6,272 nt of DNA from positions 1-6,272 of the forward strand of contig CAMPJF010000061.1 in the NCBI GenBank assembly GCA_946886725.1. The letters run 5' to 3'. Made by a program: the position numbers and the translations under genes. The DNA is from an uncultured Candidatus Saccharibacteria bacterium (lineage in GTDB: Bacteria; Patescibacteria; Saccharimonadia; Saccharimonadales; UBA6022). Shown here in pieces: positions 1 to 5,135 of the stretch. The notes under the pieces were generated by a model. That model saw only the letters and a list, made by a program, of their open reading frames with translations. It ran no database searches and had not been told where the DNA came from. Every line of letters starts with the position of its first letter. Positions within the stretch are counted from its first letter, which is position 1.

Positions 1-11
1 GAGGTACTATA

Positions 12-146
12 ATGGAAGTTATTAATACAATTGTCGATGGATTCGTCGCAGTAATCAGTGCGATCGTAAACGCAATTGTTGCCGTCGTGAAAGCGATTGG
101 CGACGCCCTTATTAGCTTAATTAATGCAATCGGAAATTTATTTTAG
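12..146 (+). CDS. 44-aa hydrophobic peptide of four 11-residue repeats, upstream of grpE
   Basis: I do not recognise this protein. It starts at an ATG with GAGG at 1-4, seven bases upstream (the site may extend left of the window), and ends at TAG 144-146. After Met1 the whole product divides into four 11-residue units: residues 2-12, 13-23, 24-34 and 35-44 (the last is one residue short). The unit pattern is x-V-I-polar-A-I-(V/G)-(N/D)-A-hydrophobic-hydrophobic. Polar residues fall in register as pairs: N5/D9, S16/N20, K27/D31 and N38/N42. Everything else is mostly A, V, I, L, F or G. Eleven residues make about three helical turns, so this predicts one long helix with a narrow polar stripe, suited to a membrane surface, a membrane span or a helical bundle. 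There is no cysteine and no cleavable signal. The codons of the four units differ, so the pattern is kept at protein level. The stop overlaps the grpE ribosome binding site, which suggests coupled translation. Being a gene is likely; its function is unknown. Confidence 0.62.
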   Translation: MEVINTIVDGFVAVISAIVNAIVAVVKAIGDALISLINAIGNLF

Positions 147-149
147 GAG
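145..149 (+). promoter_or_regulatory. Shine-Dalgarno site that fixes the grpE start and overlaps the upstream stop
   Basis: AGGAG lies seven bases before the ATG at 157. It shares its first two bases with the TAG stop (144-146) of the 44-aa peptide gene. This selects 157 over the in-frame ATG at 124, which lies inside the peptide gene and has no such site. It also means that ribosomes ending the peptide gene stop on top of the grpE initiation site. Confidence 0.8.
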
Positions 150-156
150 CCGGGGA

Positions 157-621
157 ATGACAAAAAGTAAGAAGACAGAAGAATTAGAGCAACAGATCGC
201 CGAACTAACGAATGACTTGCAGCGTACGCGTGCGGATTTCGAAAACTACCGAAAGCGCAGTGAGGGCGACAAAGCGGCAACGTATCAACATGGTCAATCC
301 GCAGCTATCTTAAAGCTGCTACCGGTGATTGATAATATTGAGCGTGCCGTGGCCTATACTCCCGCCGAGCTAGCAGATAACAAATGGGTGCAAGGCATTG
401 CTGGTTTGGTAAAAAACCTTGAAAAATCACTTGAAGGTTTGAATCTGAAGCGGATCGACGCTGCCGCCGGTGCCGATTTTAATCCTGACGTCCACGAAGC
501 CATTCAGTTTGACGAAGAAGCACAAGGTGACAAAGAGGTTATCGCCGAAGAGCTGCAAGCTGGCTACGTCCTGAACGGTCAGCCAATCCGCCATGCCATG
601 GTAAAAGTGACGCGCAAATAA
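157..621 (+). CDS. grpE: GrpE, nucleotide exchange factor for DnaK
   Basis: GrpE is a cytosolic dimer that releases ADP from DnaK and so resets the Hsp70 cycle. From the ATG at 157 the product has 154 residues, short beside E. coli GrpE (197), mainly because the disordered N-terminus is trimmed. Residues 5-60 form the long dimer helix, with the family-typical stretch around residues 26-34 (RADFENYRKR) and then LLPVIDNIERA near 54-64. Residues 98-154 form the beta domain that contacts DnaK. The family signature is intact: F108-N-P, H113, A115, then after 19 residues G136-Y, G141, I144-R, A147-M-V-K-V. The gene begins ten bases after the stop of the 44-aa peptide gene and almost certainly shares its mRNA. 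No CIRCE lies between the window edge and grpE, so the promoter is probably further upstream. No hairpin terminator follows. Confidence 0.97.
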   Translation: MTKSKKTEELEQQIAELTNDLQRTRADFENYRKRSEGDKAATYQHGQSAAILKLLPVIDNIERAVAYTPAELADNKWVQGIAGLVKNLEKSLEGLNLKRIDAAAGADFNPDVHEAIQFDEEAQGDKEVIAEELQAGYVLNGQPIRHAMVKVTRK

Positions 622-665
622 GCGTTATAGTTATATATTTCACATACAGCTCTATTTTCCCTTGT

Positions 666-684
666 TACTATAGGTCAGTACAAT
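666..684 (+). promoter_or_regulatory. possible promoter -10 boxes for the PfpI-like gene
   Basis: The 78-bp gap after grpE contains two -10-like hexamers, TACTAT at 666-671 and TACAAT at 679-684. TACAAT is the same hexamer seen in front of dnaK and dnaJ. Neither has a convincing -35 box at 16-18 bp, so the gene may instead be read from the grpE transcript. There is no CIRCE here. Confidence 0.25.
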
Positions 685-699
685 AAAGGGGGAATTCAA

Positions 700-1242
700 A
701 TGGATAACGATACAAACGACACAAAGCGTATAGCGATGATCGTTCACGATTACTTCGAGCAGTCCGAGATGGAAGATGTGCGGATTCTTTTACAGCAAGC
801 AGGACATGATGTTGATCTTATAGCGCCCGACAAGGAAGAGGTGCACGGATTGCACCACGTCGAGATGGGGGATACGTTTGATGTTGACGTTCAGCTGAGC
901 GACGCTGATCCGGAAGATTACGATGCAGTCGTTCTGCCTGGCGGGACGGTTAATGCTGATCAATTGCGCGTAAACGCTGATGCGCTTAACTTTGTCGAAT
1001 CAGTGTACAACAGCGATAAAGTAGTGGCAGCGATTTGCCATGCGCCATGGGTACTTGTCTCGCTGGGATTGGTTGAGGGTAAGACACTTACTTCGTATCC
1101 GACACTAAAAGATGACATTCAGAACGCAGGCGGTAAATGGATCGATCAAGATGTTGCCACCGACGGAAGTATTATTACAAGTCGTAATCCAGACGATATT
1201 CCAGCATTTGCAGCCGCGATTAATGCCCAGCTAATCGATTAA
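700..1242 (+). CDS. PfpI/DJ-1 superfamily protein, YhbO/YraA-like (stress protein, putative deglycase or protease)
   Basis: The 180-residue length and single-domain fold match the PfpI/YhbO branch of the class I glutamine amidotransferase-like superfamily. Members are small cytosolic stress proteins described as intracellular proteases or as glyoxal/methylglyoxal adduct-removing enzymes; that second activity is debated. Visible landmarks: FEQSE at 19-23, where E20 aligns with the catalytic Glu of PfpI; VLPGG at 78-82; the nucleophile elbow AICHAP at 111-116 with C113 and H114; and TSRNPDDIPAF at 160-170, a hallmark of the YhbO-like group. The start at 700 is supported by AGGGGG at 687-692, seven bases upstream. 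It lies between grpE and dnaK, which fits a protein-damage role. Its stop is 23 bp before the first CIRCE, whose hairpin and T-rich flank could end its transcript. The family is certain; the exact activity is not. Confidence 0.93.
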   Translation: MDNDTNDTKRIAMIVHDYFEQSEMEDVRILLQQAGHDVDLIAPDKEEVHGLHHVEMGDTFDVDVQLSDADPEDYDAVVLPGGTVNADQLRVNADALNFVESVYNSDKVVAAICHAPWVLVSLGLVEGKTLTSYPTLKDDIQNAGGKWIDQDVATDGSIITSRNPDDIPAFAAAINAQLID

Positions 1243-1263
1243 TAACCGCTAAACTGCTCGACT

Positions 1264-1294
1264 AATTAGCACTCTTGACATGAGAGTGCTAATT
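1264..1294 (+). promoter_or_regulatory. CIRCE operator 1 (HrcA binding site), perfect match
   Basis: TTAGCACTC (1266-1274), a 9-bp spacer and GAGTGCTAA (1284-1292) match the classic CIRCE consensus at every arm position. Two further bases pair on each side, giving 11-bp arms. HrcA dimers bind CIRCE and repress chaperone genes until heat or misfolded protein draws HrcA away. The spacer carries the -35 box of dnaK promoter P1, so bound HrcA would block RNA polymerase directly. Confidence 0.97.
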
Positions 1295-1304
1295 TTATTA
1301 CAAT
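1275..1304 (+). promoter_or_regulatory. dnaK promoter P1, overlapping CIRCE 1
   Basis: TTGACA (1275-1280, perfect -35) and TACAAT (1299-1304, 5 of 6 for -10) are separated by 18 bp. The -35 fills the first six bases of the CIRCE spacer. Predicted transcription start is near 1311, giving a leader of about 78 nt before dnaK that begins with the second CIRCE-like hairpin. Confidence 0.82.
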
Positions 1305-1311
1305 ATAAATA

Positions 1312-1338
1312 TTGGCAATCTATATGCTAGAGTGCTAA
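1312..1338 (+). promoter_or_regulatory. second, degenerate CIRCE upstream of dnaK
   Basis: The right arm GAGTGCTAA (1330-1338) is perfect. Exactly nine bases upstream, TTGGCAATC (1312-1320) matches 7 of 9 positions of the left arm. Its centre is 46 bp from the centre of CIRCE 1. In RNA one of the two mismatches becomes a G-U pair, leaving a single A/G mismatch, so the site could also form a hairpin at the 5' end of the P1 transcript. The exact 9-bp spacing makes chance unlikely, but HrcA affinity is probably lower than at CIRCE 1. Confidence 0.75.
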
Positions 1339-1341
1339 AAT
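1312..1341 (+). promoter_or_regulatory. possible dnaK promoter P2, overlapping the second CIRCE
   Basis: TTGGCA (1312-1317, 5 of 6) and TAAAAT (1336-1341, 5 of 6) are 18 bp apart. The -35 coincides with the left CIRCE arm and the -10 begins inside the right arm. A start near 1348 would leave a leader of about 41 nt that keeps the GGAGG site. It would be a second HrcA-controlled promoter in tandem with P1. Confidence 0.5.
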
Positions 1342-1388
1342 AAGGACATAGAAATTCTACAGAATAATGACAAACGGAGGAAATAGTA

Positions 1389-3290
1389 ATGGGTAAAATT
1401 ATCGGAATTGACCTTGGTACGACCAACAGCGCGTTCGCGTATATGGTTGCAGGTAAGCCAGAAGTGATTGCGAATGCTGAAGGTAATCGCACGACGCCTT
1501 CAGTGGTCGCTATTAATAAAAGTGGTGAACGATTAGTTGGCCAGGTGGCGCAGCGCCAGCGTGTAACCAATGCTAAAAACACTATCTACGGCGTAAAGCG
1601 TTTGATTGGCCGCAAGTTTAGCGACAAAGAAGTGCAAAAAGACCATGATATTATGCCATACGAAATCGTCAAAAAGGGCGACGGCGTTGCTGTAAAGATG
1701 GGCGACAAAGATTACTCTCCAGAAGAAGTATCGGCAATGATTCTCTCAAAGATCAAAGCGGACGCTGAGGCCTTTCTGGGCGAAAAAGTCACCGAAGCGG
1801 TTATTACCGTCCCTGCGTACTTCGATGACTCGCAGCGCCAGGCAACCAAAGATGCCGGTAAAATTGCCGGTCTTGAAGTTAAGCGCATTATTAACGAGCC
1901 GACTGCTGCGGCACTTGCCTATGGTCTTGAAAGCAAGAAAGATGAAAAAATCGCCGTATTTGACCTTGGTGGTGGTACGTTTGACGTGTCAGTGCTCGAG
2001 CTTGGTGACGGCGTCTTTGAAGTCCGCTCGACGAATGGTGACACTCACCTTGGCGGTGAAGACTTCGACAACCGTATCGTTAACCACTTCCTGGATGTCT
2101 TCAAGAATAACGAAGGAATTGATCTTAAATCCGACAAAGCAGCAATGCAGCGCCTGAAAGATGAGGCGGAAAAAGCCAAGAAGGAACTTTCATCAACGAA
2201 TGAATACGAAATCAACCTGCCATTCCTTACTGCTGACGCGGAAGGTCCAAAGCACTTCGAGTACAAACTAACCCGCAGTAAGCTTGAAGATTTGGTGAGT
2301 GATTTGATCGACCGCCTTGCTGAGCCTGTTGAAAAAGCGCTCAAGGATGCCGGCGTAAAAGCAAGCGAAATTGATGAAATCGTGCTTGTTGGTGGCATGA
2401 CTCGTATGCCAGCTGTTGTTGAGAAAGTGAAATCAATCTTTGGCAAAGACCCATTGAAGGGTGTTAACCCTGACGAAGTCGTTGCTATCGGTGCGGCTAT
2501 TCAGGGTGGTGTGCTAGCAGGTGATGTCAAAGATGTTCTCCTGCTTGACGTCACTCCACTCTCACTTGGTATCGAAACGATGGGGGGTGTCACGACTAAA
2601 CTTATCGAACGTAACAGTACAATTCCAACCAGCAAGTCAGAGACATTCTCGACTGCTGCCGACAATCAGCCACAAGTAGAAATTCACGTCTTGCAGGGTG
2701 AGCGCGAAATGTCATCTGACAACAAGTCCCTTGGTCGCTTTACGCTAGATGGTATTGCGCCTGCGCCTCGTGGTGTGCCACAGATCGAAGTTACATTTGA
2801 TCTCGACGCTAACGGTATCTTGAATGTTACCGCCAAAGACAAGGGAACTGGCAAGGAGCAGAAGATTACAATTTCTGACAGCGGCAATCTTTCGAAGGAA
2901 GACATTGAAAAGGCGGCCAAAGAGGCTGAAGCTCACGCTGAAGAAGATAAGAAAAAGCGCGAAGCAGTCGATGCGCGAAATACCCTAGAGAATGCTATTT
3001 ACCAGGCAGAAAAAATGCCAAACGAATACAAAGACAAGATTAGCGACGAAGATAAAAAGGTCATCGCTGATGCTGTCGAGGAAGCGAAAAAGCATAAAGA
3101 TTCTGATGATAAAGACGAACTAGAAGCAGCTGGCAAGGAATTGCTAGAAAAGATTCAAACGATCGGCGCGAAACTGTACGAAGCCGCTGATGCAGAGGAA
3201 ACGCCTGCCTCTGAAGATGGCGACGCTAAAAAAGACGAGCCAGTCGAAGGCGAAGTTGTCGACGAAAAAGACGACAAAAAGAAGAAGTAG
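1389..3290 (+). CDS. dnaK: DnaK, Hsp70 molecular chaperone
   Basis: DnaK is the ATP-dependent cytosolic chaperone that binds exposed hydrophobic peptides and works with DnaJ and GrpE. The 633-residue product is full length (E. coli 638). The nucleotide-binding domain spans about 1-382: GIDLGTTNS at 6-14, catalytic K70, VPAYF at 141-145, [12 protein letters not shown] at 169-180, [11 protein letters not shown] at 191-201 with T197 at the autophosphorylation position, and [10 protein letters not shown] at 334-343. The linker VLLLD is at 383-387, the beta substrate domain runs to about 500, and the helical lid to about 600. The tail (601-633) is acidic and lysine-rich, ending GEVVDEKDD plus a lysine run, which resembles the usual VVDAEFEEV tail. 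The nucleotide-binding domain keeps the loop at about 74-100 that B. subtilis DnaK lacks. GGAGG at 1376-1380, eight bases before the ATG, fixes the start. Two CIRCE elements precede the gene and a terminator follows it. Confidence 0.99.
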   Translation: MGKIIGIDLGTTNSAFAYMVAGKPEVIANAEGNRTTPSVVAINKSGERLVGQVAQRQRVTNAKNTIYGVKRLIGRKFSDKEVQKDHDIMPYEIVKKGDGVAVKMGDKDYSPEEVSAMILSKIKADAEAFLGEKVTEAVITVPAYFDDSQRQATKDAGKIAGLEVKRIINEPTAAALAYGLESKKDEKIAVFDLGGGTFDVSVLELGDGVFEVRSTNGDTHLGGEDFDNRIVNHFLDVFKNNEGIDLKSDKAAMQRLKDEAEKAKKELSSTNEYEINLPFLTADAEGPKHFEYKLTRSKLEDLVSDLIDRLAEPVEKALKDAGVKASEIDEIVLVGGMTRMPAVVEKVKSIFGKDPLKGVNPDEVVAIGAAIQGGVLAGDVKDVLLLDVTPLSLGIETMGGVTTKLIERNSTIPTSKSETFSTAADNQPQVEIHVLQGEREMSSDNKSLGRFTLDGIAPAPRGVPQIEVTFDLDANGILNVTAKDKGTGKEQKITISDSGNLSKEDIEKAAKEAEAHAEEDKKKREAVDARNTLENAIYQAEKMPNEYKDKISDEDKKVIADAVEEAKKHKDSDDKDELEAAGKELLEKIQTIGAKLYEAADAEETPASEDGDAKKDEPVEGEVVDEKDDKKKK

Positions 3291-3294
3291 TAAA

Positions 3295-3324
3295 TTTAAA
3301 AAGCCGCATCTGCGGCTTTTTAAA
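3295..3324 (+). terminator. intrinsic terminator after dnaK
   Basis: A perfect 14-bp inverted repeat starts five bases after the dnaK stop: the arms (3295-3308 and 3311-3324) have GC-rich tips GCCGCA and TGCGGC around a two-base centre, so the real loop is about four bases. The right arm runs into five T. Because the left arm carries the matching A-run, it could also work on the minus strand. It separates dnaK from the FAD oxidoreductase gene. Confidence 0.93.
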
Positions 3325-3385
3325 TAGCCTATTCTTCGTTGAAGTAAATGGGCTGCAGTGCGTTTGACCGCAAACCGCATCTCGC

Positions 3386-3414
3386 TTGTGTTTACCTCTA
3401 TAAAAAGGTACAGT
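3386..3414 (+). promoter_or_regulatory. probable promoter of the FAD oxidoreductase gene, leaderless geometry
   Basis: TTGTGT (3386-3391) and TACAGT (3409-3414) are 17 bp apart. The -10 ends seven bases before the ATG at 3422, placing the expected transcription start at or next to the A of the ATG. A separate promoter is expected because a terminator follows dnaK. No CIRCE is present. The boxes are only moderate matches. Confidence 0.5.
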
Positions 3415-3421
3415 AGTACTA

Positions 3422-5068
3422 ATGAACATACAAGACGAACTTTCCAAGATTTTTAAGGGTGAACTTGATACAACGGCCGAGACACTAGAGTTTTACAGCC
3501 ACGACGCCAGTCTTTTCGAACTAAAACCACAGGTTGTGGCCTTTCCTAAAGATGCCGATGACGTCAAGGCGACAGTTAATTTCGTTAATCAGAATAGAGC
3601 TGAACACCCTGAATTAAATATCACACCACGCTCTCGTGGGACGGATATGTCAGGTGCGGCAATCGGTGATTCGATCTTGCTGGATGTTAGCAAGCACATG
3701 AATATACTGCACGAAGTAACGTCAACTAGTGCGCACGTGCAGCCAGGAATGCTATACCGCGAATTTGATGTCGAAACGCTAAAACAAGGTAGTATCCTGC
3801 CAAGTTATCCAGCTAGTCGCGATCTTGCCTCGGTCGGTGGGATGGTCAGCAATAATTCAGGTGGTGAAAAATCGTTAGAATACGGGAAGACCGATAATTT
3901 CGTTACCGAACTGAGCGTTGTGCTGAGCGACGGGAACGAGTATGTTATCAAGCCGTTAAGCCGCGACGAACTAAATGCCAAGATGGGACAGGATGACTTT
4001 GAGGGAAATTTGTATCGGCGAACGTTTGAATTGCTTGACGCTAATTATGATGAGATTCAGGCAGCCGCGCCAAAGGTCAGTAAAGATTCGACCGGATATC
4101 ATCTATGGAATGTCTGGAAACGCGATACGGGCATTTTTGATCTGACAAAGCTATTCGTCGGCGCGCAGGGCACCTTAGGAATCATCACCGATATCAAGGT
4201 GAATCTTGTGCCGAAACCGGCGCACTCCGGGACACTTGTTTGCTATATGCGAACGATCGATCAGCTAGGAGAGGTTATTCCAACTGTGCTGTCGCACAAA
4301 CCGGCTACCTTTGAAAGCTTCGATGATAACACTCTGTGGTTATGCTTCAAGTTCTTTTTCTCGTTTATAAAAAAATTAGGCCTATGGTCATGGATTAAAC
4401 TTGCGCTGCAACTGATCCCAGACGGAATTATGCTAATCAAAGGTGTTCCACAGTTAATCTTGCTGATCGAATTTACCGGCGAGAGTGTTGACGAAGTGCA
4501 GCACAAGATTCATAAAATGAAGCTTGATCTTAAGAAGTACGACTTTACCTACATGGAAGAAAATGAGACCGAAGCAAAATCGCGTAAGTTTTGGCTCATG
4601 CGCCGTGAAAGCTTTAATCTTTTGCGCAGTAAAGTGAAAGACAAACACACAGCACCGTTTATTGACGATTTCGTTGTCCCTCCAGCGCGACTAACGGAAT
4701 TTTTGCCGCAACTGCGCGCAATCATTAAAAAGTACAATCTGCTCGCGACGATCGCTGGACATATGGGCGATGGAAACTTTCATGTTATTCCGCTAATGAA
4801 GATCGAAGATCCGAAAGAGCGCGCCAAGCTAGAGCCAGCGATGAAAGAGGTTAACGACCTAGTGATTGGCTACGGTGGATCGGTGTCTGGTGAGCATAAC
4901 GACGGCATGATTCGTGGTCCGTGGCTGAAGGAAATGTATAGCCCGAGTGTGCTTGGGTATATGGTAGAAATGAAACAACTCTACGACCCAAATAACATCT
5001 TTAACCCACACAAGAAAACGGATGCAAATTGGGAGTATAGCTTTGCGCATATCCGCGAAAAGTTTTAA
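3422..5068 (+). CDS. FAD-linked oxidoreductase, GlcD/D-2-hydroxyacid dehydrogenase family
   Basis: Members oxidise D-lactate, glycolate, D-2-hydroxyglutarate or related D-2-hydroxyacids using FAD; the substrate here cannot be told. The 548-residue product has the two-domain plan. The PCMH-type FAD domain (about 35-265) shows PRSRGTDMSG at 69-78, SYPASRDLASVGGMVSNNSGG at about 128-148 and FVGAQGTLGIITD at 245-257. The C-terminal oxidase domain (about 270-530) shows HMGDGNFH at 447-454 and SGEHNDG at 489-495, with the metal or substrate-binding His and Glu kept. The SGEHNDGMIRGPWL block resembles large FAD/Fe-S fusion proteins, but this one lacks the Fe-S part: it has only two cysteines (C274, C308). 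A very hydrophobic stretch at about 303-350, rich in F, W, L and I, may seat the enzyme on the membrane. There is no Shine-Dalgarno site at usable distance; the start rests on the first ATG and the promoter spacing. It interrupts the usual dnaK-dnaJ pairing. Confidence 0.92.
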   Translation: MNIQDELSKIFKGELDTTAETLEFYSHDASLFELKPQVVAFPKDADDVKATVNFVNQNRAEHPELNITPRSRGTDMSGAAIGDSILLDVSKHMNILHEVTSTSAHVQPGMLYREFDVETLKQGSILPSYPASRDLASVGGMVSNNSGGEKSLEYGKTDNFVTELSVVLSDGNEYVIKPLSRDELNAKMGQDDFEGNLYRRTFELLDANYDEIQAAAPKVSKDSTGYHLWNVWKRDTGIFDLTKLFVGAQGTLGIITDIKVNLVPKPAHSGTLVCYMRTIDQLGEVIPTVLSHKPATFESFDDNTLWLCFKFFFSFIKKLGLWSWIKLALQLIPDGIMLIKGVPQLILLIEFTGESVDEVQHKIHKMKLDLKKYDFTYMEENETEAKSRKFWLMRRESFNLLRSKVKDKHTAPFIDDFVVPPARLTEFLPQLRAIIKKYNLLATIAGHMGDGNFHVIPLMKIEDPKERAKLEPAMKEVNDLVIGYGGSVSGEHNDGMIRGPWLKEMYSPSVLGYMVEMKQLYDPNNIFNPHKKTDANWEYSFAHIREKF

Positions 5069-5088
5069 CCGCCAAAGCAAATAATTTT

Positions 5089-5117
5089 ACTAGCACTCTT
5101 GTATAAGGAGTGCTAGT
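5089..5117 (+). promoter_or_regulatory. CIRCE operator 3 (HrcA binding site) upstream of dnaJ
   Basis: CTAGCACTC (5090-5098), nine bases and GAGTGCTAG (5108-5116) match CIRCE at 8 of 9 positions per arm. The outer base differs in both arms in a compensating way, so the repeat stays perfect and extends one more pair to 10-bp arms. It lies 20 bp after the FAD gene stop and is followed by TTTT, so read from upstream it could also act as a hairpin terminator. Confidence 0.95.
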
Positions 5118-5127
5118 TTTATACAAT
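5099..5127 (+). promoter_or_regulatory. dnaJ promoter in CIRCE 3, leaderless geometry
   Basis: TTGTAT (5099-5104, 3 of 6) and TACAAT (5122-5127, 5 of 6) are 17 bp apart. As in dnaK P1, the -35 starts at the first base of the CIRCE spacer and the -10 is TACAAT. The -10 ends eight bases before the dnaJ ATG, so the mRNA should start within a base or two of the ATG. Confidence 0.72.
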
Positions 5128-5135
5128 AGATACAG

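Noticed and set aside
8..13. TATAAT hexamer overlapping the first ATG, as a possible promoter.
   Set aside because: It would start transcription near 20, inside the peptide gene, and its -35 region would be outside the window. It is more simply explained as AT-rich sequence at the start codon, though a promoter for grpE alone cannot be excluded.
124..156. Longer grpE start at ATG 124, adding 11 residues.
   Set aside because: It lies within the 44-aa peptide gene in another frame, has no ribosome binding site, and the added residues do not look like GrpE. ATG 157 has AGGAG at seven bases.
2045..2446. Minus-strand open frame of 133 codons inside dnaK, and other antisense frames in dnaK and dnaJ.
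   Set aside because: They mirror strongly conserved coding sequence, have low-complexity serine- or arginine-rich products and no supporting ribosome site or family resemblance.
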